Assembly: GCF_016806125.1 (NCBI RefSeq)
Contig: NZ_CP047166.1
Location: forward strand, 1,798,001-1,862,000
Source: Ponticoccus alexandrii
GTDB taxonomy: Bacteria; Pseudomonadota; Alphaproteobacteria; Rhodobacterales; Rhodobacteraceae
Direction: 5' to 3'
DNA: 64,000 bases
Of the stretch, positions 1-8,058 are shown piece by piece. Positions within the stretch are counted from its first letter, which is position 1; each line of letters starts with the position of its first letter. The notes beneath the pieces were generated by a model. The model saw only the letters and a program-made list of their open reading frames with translations, made no database searches and had not been told where the DNA came from. Made by a program: the position numbers and the translations under genes.

Positions 1-2
1 CG

Positions 3-524
3 CTGGCGCCTGATGCGGACGCGGTCATCATGACATCGGATCGCGAGGAAGGCCGGGCGCGAGCCGCATTCGAGCAATCGGGCTTTGCGTTTCACCGGCT
101 GCTGATTTGGGACAAGGTCACGGCAACCCCAAACCGCTGGTACATGCCGAATTGTGAGCTGGCGCTGTACCTCTACAAGGGCCGCGCCCGGCGCATCACG
201 GATTGCGCCTCAAAGGCTCTGATCCGGTGCCCGCAACGGGACGTTTCGCACCTGTACTTGCCCCGTGACCTGGCGCCCGAGGAACGGCGACCCCATGCCA
301 CGGAAAAGCCGGTCGCGCTGATGCGTTACTGGCTGGAGAACTCGACCGATGCCGGGGATCTCGTGTTGGACCCCTTCATGGGGGCCGGGTCGACGGTGAT
401 TGCCGCAGCGCAGGCCGGGCGCCCTGCCATCGGGATCGAGAAAGACCCGAAGTGGTTCCGGGTTGCTTGCGCGCGTGTCGCGGAAGCGGTCGATGGCGTC
501 GCGCAAGCGGAGCTTGCCCTATGA
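3..524 (+). CDS. Prophage DNA methyltransferase (N4/N6 type), 5'-truncated by window edge
   Basis: The reading frame is open to the left edge, so the true start lies outside the window. The visible part has an H-A-T-E-K-P helix motif (residues about 89-94 counted from the ATG at 30), then the SAM-binding loop DPFMGAGST (114-122) and GIEKDP. This is the C-terminal half of an N6-adenine/N4-cytosine methylase of the class in which the catalytic (D/S)PP(Y/W) motif precedes the SAM site. The catalytic motif itself is not visible, so the methylated base cannot be told. The stop overlaps the next start (ATGA at 521-524), so it is co-translated with the next phage gene. In temperate phages such orphan methylases usually protect phage DNA from host restriction; that role is inferred here. 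Confidence 0.85.
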   Translation: MAPDADAVIMTSDREEGRARAAFEQSGFAFHRLLIWDKVTATPNRWYMPNCELALYLYKGRARRITDCASKALIRCPQRDVSHLYLPRDLAPEERRPHATEKPVALMRYWLENSTDAGDLVLDPFMGAGSTVIAAAQAGRPAIGIEKDPKWFRVACARVAEAVDGVAQAELAL

Positions 525-1123
525 CCGCCCGTCACCTGTCCTCTGTCCCGTCCGAACCGCTGCCCGACTATCCGATCAGCGCGGCGGAGAACCTTGATTC
601 CCACTACTTCCTGCAATGGAACCTGAAACGCTGGCGCGGCAGCGCCTTCAAGAAGACCTGCGACCCGGTGGTGGGCTGGTACGGCTTCAACCTGTTCTGC
701 ATCGCGCAGGACGGGCGCCCGGTCGGCACCCTGCCGGATGACCCCTCGCAGCTGGCATTCGACCTTCACCTGTCCGTCGACAAGTTCGAGGATCTGTGCC
801 GCCTGAATCCGTCACCGCTGCATGGCTGGTATCGGGTCCGCTGCGACAACGGCGAAATCAGGCTGGCCCACAAGGTCGTGACGGAATGCGTGCAGGAAGC
901 GCTGAAAGGCAAGCGGGACAACGCCGCAAAGAATGCGGATGACCGGATGCGCAAGCGACTTCGGACGATTGCAGGGCACGTCTACGCGATCACCGGTTCC
1001 GACCGACTTGCCAAGGATGAAGAAAGGCTGAATGCTGTCCACGACTGGATAGAGACGACATATCCCGGCGGGTCTGCGACCGAAAAGCGGGTGCGTGAGG
1101 CGATCAATGCCCTGTCTCGATAG
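521..1123 (+). CDS. Prophage hypothetical protein, DUF1376-like N-terminus
   Basis: A 200-residue protein. I chose the ATG at 521 because it overlaps the methylase stop (ATGA). The N-terminal half has a W-Y-G-F ... T-L-P-D-D segment followed by a short helix-rich stretch, which recalls the DUF1376 domain found in phage replication-region proteins. The C-terminal half is charged and helical (repeated K/R/D). No catalytic motif is visible. The position, just after a methylase and before the packaging genes, would suit a replication or regulatory role, but that is inference only. Confidence 0.7.
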   Translation: MTARHLSSVPSEPLPDYPISAAENLDSHYFLQWNLKRWRGSAFKKTCDPVVGWYGFNLFCIAQDGRPVGTLPDDPSQLAFDLHLSVDKFEDLCRLNPSPLHGWYRVRCDNGEIRLAHKVVTECVQEALKGKRDNAAKNADDRMRKRLRTIAGHVYAITGSDRLAKDEERLNAVHDWIETTYPGGSATEKRVREAINALSR

Positions 1124-1334
1124 CCTTCCAAAAACTTCCCAAAATCTTCCGCCGGAAGAAATGAAAATTCCTGCGGAGGATTTCCGGAGGGTTTTGGAAG
1201 ATTTCAAAACTTCCGAAATCTTCGCGGCTGAAAGGAAAAGAGAAGAAATGAAAAGAAAAGATATCCCGCCGCGCGCCCGAATTTCGACGGCGCGCCTGTG
1301 GATATCTTCACCGCATCTGCTGGGGAAAGGGTGA
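1107..1334 (+). CDS. Possible small phage ORF over a repeat-rich stretch
   Basis: A 75-codon frame that starts inside the end of the previous gene and covers the purine-rich segment 1125-1270. It has a weak GTGAGG-like ribosome site. The N-terminal 40 residues are rich in K, E and D and could be helical, but the composition mainly reflects phased CTTCC repeats in the DNA. The C-terminus looks random. It may simply be a non-coding regulatory segment that stays open by chance. Confidence 0.25.
   Translation: MPCLDSLPKTSQNLPPEEMKIPAEDFRRVLEDFKTSEIFAAERKREEMKRKDIPPRARISTARLWISSPHLLGKG
1125..1235 (+). repeat. Phased CTTCC / GGAAG repeat cluster
   Basis: CTTCC occurs at 1125, 1135 and 1146, about one helical turn apart. 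It is followed by the complementary GGAAG at 1154 and about 1196 and by further CTTCC copies near 1216. The block is A-rich, unlike the flanking GC-rich genes, and lies between two prophage genes. The arrangement suggests a protein-binding array (iteron-like or operator), but no protein can be named. Confidence 0.35.
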
Positions 1335-1339
1335 GGGCC

Positions 1340-1918
1340 ATGGAAGGGCAAGAGCTGAAAGACGGGCGGGCACGGGTGCAGGCGCATCTGATCACGCCTC
1401 TGGAACGGCAGGGGATGCAGCGCGGGACGCGCGATACCGTGGCAGAACACGCGGCCTTTCTGGACGCGCTGCGCAACCGGCTGGCCTACATGACCGCGCC
1501 GAACCTGACCGCGCTGGCGGAAATCGTCGCCAACATGGCAGGCGGCAAGCATCGCGACCGCTGGCCTGCCGAGGTCGCGGTGATGAATGCCGCGCGCCGC
1601 CTGCAGGTGCCGCCCGCGTCGGAGTCCCGCATGGTGCGGACCTGGCTGCAGTCGGCGGCGGGTCTGCGGGCGCTGGATGGCGATTACCATGTGGAGGCTT
1701 TCTTCTGGATGAAGCGCGCCGGGCACGTCCCGAATGACTTTGTGGTGACCGAGCTGCGCCGCGAGGCAGAGACGCGCCGGGCAGAGCTGATGCGCCTGCG
1801 CGCGGGGTTCCGCGACGGGCGCGTGACCGCTTCGGAATATCGGGCGGTCGAGGATTACGACGCGGCGCAGGAACGCGTGCGCGGCATCATCGAGGAACGG
1901 GAAGGGCAGGCGGCATGA
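1340..1918 (+). CDS. Prophage hypothetical protein
   Basis: A 192-residue, mostly helical protein of unknown function. An upstream in-frame GTG at 1298 exists, but the ATG at 1340 has a better ribosome site (GGGTGAGG) and is preferred. The first half has alternating hydrophobic positions with two N-x-x-A segments. The last 70 residues are strongly charged with E/R repeats, suggesting a coiled coil. Its stop overlaps the next start by four bases (ATGA at 1915-1918), so it belongs to the same operon. Confidence 0.65.
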   Translation: MEGQELKDGRARVQAHLITPLERQGMQRGTRDTVAEHAAFLDALRNRLAYMTAPNLTALAEIVANMAGGKHRDRWPAEVAVMNAARRLQVPPASESRMVRTWLQSAAGLRALDGDYHVEAFFWMKRAGHVPNDFVVTELRREAETRRAELMRLRAGFRDGRVTASEYRAVEDYDAAQERVRGIIEEREGQAA

Positions 1919-2166
1919 CTGACTTGGCAAAGATTGAAGGGCGCGAGGTCGTGATACGGATTCCCTTCGATGTGATCAGCGCCGCGGCGGAACATTCCTG
2001 CATCGTGATCACTGATGTCGCAGCCTTCGCGCCTCACTTCGCCCGCGAAATCTGCACCGAAGGTCATGACGAAGAAAAGCACATCAACAGGCTGTTAGAT
2101 GCTGCACTGATCCGCGCTGTCGAGTGTGACGCGCCCGGTGCTTTCTTCAAAGGGGAAGGCGAATGA
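1915..2166 (+). CDS. Prophage small hypothetical protein
   Basis: An 83-residue acidic protein with no recognisable domain. It begins with a beta-strand-like segment (E-V-V-I-R-I-P-F) followed by a helix containing two His and Cys residues. It is coupled to both neighbours by four-base ATGA overlaps at 1915 and 2163, which supports a real translated gene. Confidence 0.6.
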   Translation: MTDLAKIEGREVVIRIPFDVISAAAEHSCIVITDVAAFAPHFAREICTEGHDEEKHINRLLDAALIRAVECDAPGAFFKGEGE

Positions 2167-2942
2167 CGGTTTGGCATGTGAACACTTGGGGCACGGTCTT
2201 TCTGGACGTGGCGCCCGACATGCGTCTGGCGGCAGAGGCGGCGCGGATCGAGGCGGTCAAGGCCACGGGCGCGGTCCCGGCGGAGTGCGGGCCGGAATAC
2301 GTCAACGCGCCCGCGCGCGGCTGTTTCCGGGTGGTCGACTTCCATGCGCTCTATCCCAAGGGCGCCGACGATTGGGAGGGCAAGCCTGCGGGCTTCGAGG
2401 GGCGGCGCACGGTCGAGCGGCAGGACGTGTTCGGCGAAATGCTGGCGCAGGCGGCGCGGGCGCGTAGGCCTGCGCCGCTGTCGCCGGGGCAGATCGCCAT
2501 GGGCCGTTTCTTTCGGGATCTGCACGAGCGGCACGCCTGCGCGGGTCTGCGCTGTTCGTCGGTCGAGGCGATGCCAGGCGGGTCCGGCGGCACGGCGGCG
2601 GGCTTCATGGACGCGGTTCTGGCAGATCGCGCGCGGCTGGACGTCCTGCGCGCCCGCCTGTCCGATACGCCCGCGCCAAAGCTGCGCGCGGTCCGTCCGT
2701 CAAAGCGCGGGTCGCGGGTGTCCATCACCACCCGCGCGCTGGTCGAGGCGGTGTGCCTGCGGCAAATGCATCTGGACGCGGTCCTGCGCGCGCATGGCTG
2801 GACGGTCAAGGGTGAGACCCGCAAGGCCGCACGGCAGGCGCTTGCGTTGGGGCTGGACGCGCTGATGGGTCCGCTGCGCGGTCGCGGCATCACGGCGAAA
2901 CACTTCGGCGATGGGCCGGTGTCGATATGGAGCGCGGCGTGA
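2163..2942 (+). CDS. Prophage hypothetical protein, last gene before a terminator
   Basis: A 259-residue protein. The N-terminal 90 residues contain W, H and Y residues in a possible beta domain. The C-terminal 120 residues are Arg-rich and helical (a TRALVEAV...LRAHGW segment resembling a DNA-binding helix pair). I do not recognise the family. It is followed at 3015-3044 by an intrinsic terminator, so it closes the left operon. Late-gene regulators often sit at this position in lambdoid phages, but the sequence gives no proof of that. Confidence 0.6.
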   Translation: MTVWHVNTWGTVFLDVAPDMRLAAEAARIEAVKATGAVPAECGPEYVNAPARGCFRVVDFHALYPKGADDWEGKPAGFEGRRTVERQDVFGEMLAQAARARRPAPLSPGQIAMGRFFRDLHERHACAGLRCSSVEAMPGGSGGTAAGFMDAVLADRARLDVLRARLSDTPAPKLRAVRPSKRGSRVSITTRALVEAVCLRQMHLDAVLRAHGWTVKGETRKAARQALALGLDALMGPLRGRGITAKHFGDGPVSIWSAA

Positions 2943-3014
2943 TCCGGCGGATCTGACAACCCCTCTTGACGAATCGTCCGTCTGAGGGAATCCCTTAGGG
3001 CATCATCACGAAAT

Positions 3015-3044
3015 GCGCCCACGGGAAACCGGCGGGCGCTTTTT
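3015..3044 (+). terminator. Intrinsic terminator between early/middle and packaging genes
   Basis: The inverted repeat GCGCCC (3015-3020) / GGGCGC (3034-3039) is followed directly by five T residues. It separates the 521-2942 operon from the HNH/terminase operon. Its central 20 bases recur at 3544-3563. Confidence 0.75.
3018..3037. repeat. Left copy of 20-bp repeat flanking the HNH gene
   Basis: This copy differs by one base from 3544-3563 (19 of 20 identical). It coincides with the terminator stem-loop before the HNH gene. Confidence 0.7.
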
Positions 3045-3137
3045 CGTATCTGGATACCAGAGCGCGCCCGCTGATTTGCGCGGACACTTGGCCATCTGCA
3101 GCGGCGGGGCGGATGGTCGATCAATCGGACATTAGCG

Positions 3138-3530
3138 ATGCGGCGCAAGCTATGCTGCGCGCCCGGCTGCGAGGATCTGGCCGAACCCGGCGGCGCGCGC
3201 TGCGCGGACTGTCAGGCGGAACAGGACGCGCGCCGGGCCGATCAGCGCGCGGCGGCGCAGGCGACCCCCCATGCCTCTGCTGCCCGCGCGCTCTATGCCG
3301 ATCCGCGCTGGCGGCGCGCGGCGGCAAGCTTTCTGAAACGGCACCCGGTCTGCGCTGACTGCGCATCGCTGGGCCGGATCGAGGCGGCAACGGACGTCGA
3401 CCACATCGAACCGCACAAGGGCGACCGCGCGCTGTTCTGGGATCGGTCCAATTGGCAGGCGCTCTGCCATTCCTGCCACTCACGCAAGACGGCGCGCGAG
3501 GTCTGGCACGGCGGCACCGGGGGTGCCTGA
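3138..3530 (+). CDS. Prophage HNH endonuclease
   Basis: A 130-residue protein with an N-terminal cysteine cluster (C6, C7, C11, then C-A-D-C) likely to bind zinc. The C-terminal HNH nuclease core has D-V-D-H-I-E-P-H, then N-W-Q-A-L-C-H-S-C-H. HNH proteins next to terminase genes are known in HK97-like phages to nick DNA and aid cos cleavage and packaging by the terminase. The location directly upstream of terS fits that role. The gene is bracketed by 20-base near-identical repeats (see findings), so it may also be a cassette acquired on its own. Confidence 0.88.
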   Translation: MRRKLCCAPGCEDLAEPGGARCADCQAEQDARRADQRAAAQATPHASAARALYADPRWRRAAASFLKRHPVCADCASLGRIEAATDVDHIEPHKGDRALFWDRSNWQALCHSCHSRKTAREVWHGGTGGA

Positions 3531-3543
3531 AAAATCACCGCCC

Positions 3544-3563
3544 CCCACGGAAAACCGGCGGGC
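3544..3563. repeat. Right copy of 20-bp repeat flanking the HNH gene
   Basis: It lies 14 bases after the HNH stop codon and is followed within about 8 bases by a run of seven T residues. It may serve as a weak terminator for the HNH gene. Confidence 0.65.
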
Positions 3564-3645
3564 ATACCTGTTTTTTTGTGCGCGGCGATTTGGGGAAAAA
3601 AGCCCACGGGTAAAGGCCCTTGGGATCATCGGAAAGGGGTAGGGC

Positions 3646-4083
3646 ATGAAGGGAGCAAAGCCGCAGCTTGGCAATGTCGTGCCGATGAAAGGCGACATGC
3701 CGAAGCCCGTTCCCGAGCCGCACGACCTGATGTCGGACGCGGGCAAGGATGTCTGGCTGCGACTGGCGCCCGCCATGGTCGCCAAGGATCGGCTGGCACC
3801 GCATCACGAGGACATGTTTGCGGCCTACTGCGAGGCGGTCGCGGACGTGATCGAACTGACGTCCAATATCGCGGTGGCGGGTCGGACCTACACCGTCAAG
3901 ACGCGCAACGGGCTACAGCAAAAGAAGACGGCGGACTGGCAGGCGCGGCTTGATGCGCTTTCGGTCATGCGCCAGATGGGCGCGCTGTTCGGTATGTCGC
4001 CGGTCGATGACAACCGCCTGTCGAATGGCGGGCAGGGCGACCTGTTCGATGACATCATGCGTCAGTTGAATGGACCCGATTGA
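3646..4083 (+). CDS. terS: Phage terminase small subunit (P27 family)
   Basis: A 145-residue protein matching the layout of P27-type small terminases: an N-terminal P-rich arm, a helical core (D-V-W-L-R-L-A-P...A-Y-C-E-A-V), and a G-R-T-Y-T-V-K-T-R-N-G segment typical of the family. The acidic tail (GDLFDDIMRQL) probably contacts the large subunit. It recognises the packaging start on phage DNA and brings it to TerL. It overlaps terL by 14 bases. Confidence 0.88.
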   Translation: MKGAKPQLGNVVPMKGDMPKPVPEPHDLMSDAGKDVWLRLAPAMVAKDRLAPHHEDMFAAYCEAVADVIELTSNIAVAGRTYTVKTRNGLQQKKTADWQARLDALSVMRQMGALFGMSPVDDNRLSNGGQGDLFDDIMRQLNGPD

Positions 4084-5737
4084 CCACCCGGTCAGCCGCT
4101 ACGCGCTGGACGTGATCGAGGGGCGGACCTCAGCCGGACCGCTGGTCAAGCTGGCCTGCAAGCGGCACCTGATCGACCTTGAGGAAGGCGAGAGCCGGGG
4201 CCTGTATTTCGACACGCGCGCGGCCTCCATGGTCACGCGCTTTTCCAGACTGCTGCGCCACACGACCGGGCCGATGGCCGGGGCGGAATTTGAGCTGCAG
4301 CCGTGGCAGGTGTTCCGGCACGGGTCGGTCTTCGGGTGGAAGCACCGCGACACCGGCCTGCGCCGGTTCCGGTCGACCTATCACCAGGTGGCCAAGAAGA
4401 ACGGCAAGACGACCGACACGGCGGTGCCGATGCTGTTCACGACCCTGTTTGACGGGGAAGGCGCGCCGCAAGGTTACTGCGCCGCCACGACCCGGGATCA
4501 GGCGGGTCTGCTGTTCGGCGAGATAAAGCGGATGGTCCGCAAGTCGCCGCAACTGACCGCGCTGCTTGAACCGTACAAGACGCAGATCGAGTGCCGGCGC
4601 ACGGGCGGGATCATCAAATGCCTGTCGCGCGACGGCAATTCGGCGGACGGCATCAATCCGCATTTCGCGGCGCGGGACGAGGTTCACCGCTGGACGGATC
4701 GCGAGCTGGCCGAGGTCGTGACCAATTCGATGCTGGCGCGGTCGCAGCCGATTGATTGGGCGATCACCACGGCGGGCGCCGACCGGGCCAGCATCTGCGG
4801 CGAGCTGCGCGAGTATTCCGAAAGGGTGCTGCGCGGCGACGTGCGCGACGATAGCTTTTTCGGGTACGTCGCCGAACCGCCCGAGGATGCCGACCCGGCG
4901 GACCCGCTGACCTGGGCGATGGCCAACCCGAATTTGGGCGTCGCCTTCACCGAGAACGACTTTCGCCAGATTTACCTGCAGGCGCAGGCGATCCGGGGAA
5001 AGATGCCCAACTTTCGCAGGCTGCACCTGAACCTGTGGACCGAAGGCGCGCAGACATGGATCGACCGCGACGTGTGGGACAAGGGCGCGGCAGACGAGCC
5101 CTTTGACCCGGCATCGCTCTACGGGCGCAAGGCATGGGTCGGGCTGGACCTGAGCCGCACGACCGACCTGACGGCAATTTCGGTCGCTGTCCCAGTCGAT
5201 GGTAAAATCTATCTTCTGGCCTATTCCTTTCTGCCCGAGGGGTCGAAAGGGTTTATCCAGCGCGCGCAGTCGGAAAAGCGCGAGTATGTCGCCTGGCGCG
5301 ATGACGGCTGGATTGAGGTCCACAAGGGCGGCGCGATTGACGACGATCAAATCATTGAGCGCCTTAAATGGATCAGGTCCAAGTTCGACATTCAGGAATT
5401 GGCGTATGACCGATACGGGATGAAATACGTTGCCAAGATCCTTGAGCGGCAGCGGTTTCCCTTGGTCGAGTTCGGGCAGGGCTATTACAGCATGTCGCCT
5501 GCGGTGAAACGCTTTGAACAGGCGGTGATAAACAATCGAATCCGGCATGGCGGAAACCCGGTTTTAGCTTGGGCCATCGGGAATGTGTTCCTGGACATGG
5601 ACGCGGCAGAGAACCTGAAGCCGAACAAGAAGAAGGCGACGGGCCGGATCGACCCGGCGGTGGCGGCGATCATGGCGGTCGGTCGGGCCGAGGCCGGAGA
5701 GCAAAAGCGCCGCGCGCGCGATATCGAGGTGGTGTGA
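4070..5737 (+). CDS. terL: Phage terminase large subunit
   Basis: The 555-residue ATPase-nuclease motor that pumps phage DNA into the prohead and cuts it. A deviant Walker A is visible at about residues 107-115 (A-K-K-N-G-K-T-T), a Walker B region F-A-A-R-D-E around 199-204, and the start of the RNase H-like nuclease at V-G-L-D-L-S-R (catalytic Asp about 360), with further acidic residues in A-Y-D-R-Y-G. The length is normal for the HK97/Terminase_1 group. It follows terS with overlap and is followed six bases later by the portal gene. Confidence 0.93.
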   Translation: MDPIDHPVSRYALDVIEGRTSAGPLVKLACKRHLIDLEEGESRGLYFDTRAASMVTRFSRLLRHTTGPMAGAEFELQPWQVFRHGSVFGWKHRDTGLRRFRSTYHQVAKKNGKTTDTAVPMLFTTLFDGEGAPQGYCAATTRDQAGLLFGEIKRMVRKSPQLTALLEPYKTQIECRRTGGIIKCLSRDGNSADGINPHFAARDEVHRWTDRELAEVVTNSMLARSQPIDWAITTAGADRASICGELREYSERVLRGDVRDDSFFGYVAEPPEDADPADPLTWAMANPNLGVAFTENDFRQIYLQAQAIRGKMPNFRRLHLNLWTEGAQTWIDRDVWDKGAADEPFDPASLYGRKAWVGLDLSRTTDLTAISVAVPVDGKIYLLAYSFLPEGSKGFIQRAQSEKREYVAWRDDGWIEVHKGGAIDDDQIIERLKWIRSKFDIQELAYDRYGMKYVAKILERQRFPLVEFGQGYYSMSPAVKRFEQAVINNRIRHGGNPVLAWAIGNVFLDMDAAENLKPNKKKATGRIDPAVAAIMAVGRAEAGEQKRRARDIEVV

Positions 5738-5743
5738 GACGCA

Positions 5744-7036
5744 ATGCAGATCCTGGGATTCGAGATTTCGCGGACGGGCCAGAAGGCACCGGCGCAGACG
5801 CGCGTTGAACCGCCGATGACGGCGGCACCCGCGCCGGGCGGGGTCACGGCATCCGCCGGGATCTCGGGCTTTGCCCGTGGCTGGACGCAGCTTGGCGGGC
5901 GGTCGAGCGTGCGCGGCCTGCCTGCCGCGACACCGGACCGTGCCATGGGGCACGCCACGGTGACCGCCTGCTGCAGCAACATCGCGGGCGACCTGTCCAA
6001 GGTGCCCCTGAAACTGTGGCAGCGGATGCAGGACGGGCAAGAGGTGCGCGTGCGCGAGCATCCCGCGCCGGTGTTGTTGAACGGCGAGGCCGCGCCGGGC
6101 CTGCCGGGTCAGCTTGTCCGGTTTCAGGCGGTCTTTTCCTACACGCTGCGCGGCAACGGGTATCTCTACGCGCCGCGCGACGGGGCGGGCGAGCTGACGC
6201 GGCTGGATCTGGCGCAGGCTGTAAGCCTGTCCAAGGTGCCGGGCGGCGACGTGCGGGTGTATGACTTCACCGATACGTCCGACACGCGCCGCCGGGTGCC
6301 GCATCGGTCCATGGCGCATCTGCGCTACATGGCGGCGGACGGCTGGACCGGGCGCAGCGTCATCACGGTCGCGGCGGAAAGCATGGGGATCGCGCTGGCG
6401 GGTCAGACGGCGGCGGCGCGCAACGCGGTCGGCGGCACGGTCAAGGGTTACGTCAAACTTGCCGACTACTACGAGTCCGAGGAAGACCGGACCCGCAACG
6501 CGCAGCGGATCAAGTCTTTCATGACCGACCCGGATTCGGATGGCCTGCCGGTGCTGGGGCCAGACGAGGCCATCGAGCGGCTGGACCTGTCGGCGGCGGA
6601 CCGCGAGCTGCTGGCCAGCCGCAAGTTCGACCGCGAGATGATCGCGGGCCTGTACCGTATGCCGCTGTTCAAGCTGATGACGGTCGAGGGTGGGGTGAAG
6701 GCCAACAGCGAACAAGCCGCCATCGACTACCAAACCGACTGCCTGTTTCACTGGTCGGCGCTGGTCGAGGCGCAGTTGAACGTCGCGCTCCTGACACGGG
6801 CGGAACGGGCGCGGGGCCTGTTCCTGCGCCATGACTTTGGCGCGCTTCTGCAACCGACGATCAAGGATCGGATCGAGGCGATCAACAAGAGCGTCGGCGG
6901 TCCGGTCAAAACGCGCAACGAGGGTCGGCGCGATCTGGGCTTGCCGCCGCTTGACGGCGGGGATGAGCTGTATCCGCCCCCCAACATGACGCGCGAGGAC
7001 AAGGCGCCCGCAAAGGAAGGGGAAAGCGATGACTGA
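5744..7036 (+). CDS. Phage portal protein (HK97 family)
   Basis: A 430-residue protein forming the dodecameric ring at the capsid vertex through which DNA passes. Family signs are the early G-H-A-T-V-T-A-C-C-S-N-I-A helix, the L-R-G-N-G-Y-L-Y strand, the conserved H-L-R-Y-M segment and the F-K-L-M helix with A-I-D-Y-Q near residue 330. The tail after about residue 395 is Pro/charged and probably disordered. It overlaps the protease gene by 8 bases. Confidence 0.92.
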   Translation: MQILGFEISRTGQKAPAQTRVEPPMTAAPAPGGVTASAGISGFARGWTQLGGRSSVRGLPAATPDRAMGHATVTACCSNIAGDLSKVPLKLWQRMQDGQEVRVREHPAPVLLNGEAAPGLPGQLVRFQAVFSYTLRGNGYLYAPRDGAGELTRLDLAQAVSLSKVPGGDVRVYDFTDTSDTRRRVPHRSMAHLRYMAADGWTGRSVITVAAESMGIALAGQTAAARNAVGGTVKGYVKLADYYESEEDRTRNAQRIKSFMTDPDSDGLPVLGPDEAIERLDLSAADRELLASRKFDREMIAGLYRMPLFKLMTVEGGVKANSEQAAIDYQTDCLFHWSALVEAQLNVALLTRAERARGLFLRHDFGALLQPTIKDRIEAINKSVGGPVKTRNEGRRDLGLPPLDGGDELYPPPNMTREDKAPAKEGESDD

Positions 7037-7943
7037 TCCGGTGATGACGGTGGCAAGCCTGTTTCAGGGGGCCGCGCTTGCGGCGCATATGCCCACCGCG
7101 CAGGGACTGCTGAATATGGCCTGCCCGGCGCAGGTGTCGGCGGGCACACAGGCGGCCCTGACCGGCGCGCAGGGTGAACGGTTCACGGTGTCGCGCGGGC
7201 TGGCAGTGGTGCCGCTGCGCGGATTGATCACGCCCAACATGTTCGTGCTGGAACGCTGGCTGGGCTGGTCGACTTGCCACGGGATCGAGGCGACCATGGG
7301 CGAGCTGGCGGCAAGTGACGATGTCGCGGCAATCGTGCTGGTTTGCGACTCGCCCGGTGGCAACGCGCTGGCGGTGCCCGGCGCGGCGGCGGCGGTGGCG
7401 GCGGCGAACGCGGTGAAGCCGGTTCACGCGCTGATCCATCCGCTGTGCGCCTCTGCCGCCTACTGGATCGCCAGTCAGGCGCGGGACATCGCCATCACAC
7501 CCGGAAGCTGGGTCGGGTCTGTCGGCGTCCTTCATACCGCCATGCATCCGGTGCAGCCCGGCGCAAGTGGGTTTCAGATGTTTCTGCAGGCGTCCAGCCA
7601 TGCCCGCGCAAAGGTTCCGGATCCGTCGACGGACACGGGGCGCGCTGAAGTCCAGCGCCGTCTGGACGCGATGGAAGCGGACTTTCACGCCAGCGTCGCG
7701 GCGGGCCGGGGTCTGTCGGTCGAGGATCTGCGCTCGCGCATGTCGACCACGGACAACCCGGCAGACGGCGGCGCGGTCTTCTGGGGGCAGGAGGCGGTGA
7801 CGCGCGGCCTTGCCGACACGGTCGAGACAGAGGCCGCATTCTGGCAGCGCATCGGCGCGGCCTATGCGCCGCGACCCGCCCGCACGACGCGGCGCGGGGC
7901 GCAGGCGCGCGCTGCTGCGGCGCAGGCGCTGGCCAGCATCTGA
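7029..7943 (+). CDS. Prophage head maturation protease, S49 (SppA-like) family
   Basis: A 304-residue serine protease with the S49 fold. D-S-P-G-G is at residues 107-111 (oxyanion region) and the nucleophile is probably Ser142 in C-A-S-A-A-Y-W; a conserved I-G-S-V-G-V-like segment follows (G-S-W-V-G-S-V-G-V). It would cleave the scaffold arm (delta domain) of the capsid protein during head maturation. Its place between portal and capsid genes matches that role. The last 30 residues are Arg/Ala-rich and probably disordered. Confidence 0.9.
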   Translation: MTDPVMTVASLFQGAALAAHMPTAQGLLNMACPAQVSAGTQAALTGAQGERFTVSRGLAVVPLRGLITPNMFVLERWLGWSTCHGIEATMGELAASDDVAAIVLVCDSPGGNALAVPGAAAAVAAANAVKPVHALIHPLCASAAYWIASQARDIAITPGSWVGSVGVLHTAMHPVQPGASGFQMFLQASSHARAKVPDPSTDTGRAEVQRRLDAMEADFHASVAAGRGLSVEDLRSRMSTTDNPADGGAVFWGQEAVTRGLADTVETEAAFWQRIGAAYAPRPARTTRRGAQARAAAAQALASI

Positions 7944-8058
7944 CATCACGACATCGGGGCGCGGTCCGTGCCCCGGTCTGAGTTTCCCCGCGTCAGGTGG
8001 CGCCGGGATCAATTGCCGTGCCCGGATGGCGCGGCGTCCATGGGAAAGGGACAAAGCA

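Noticed and set aside
7810-8058. Upstream extension of the capsid gene
   Set aside because: The frame is open but overlaps the protease gene, has no ribosome site, and its Arg/Pro-rich composition differs from the capsid delta domain starting at 8059.
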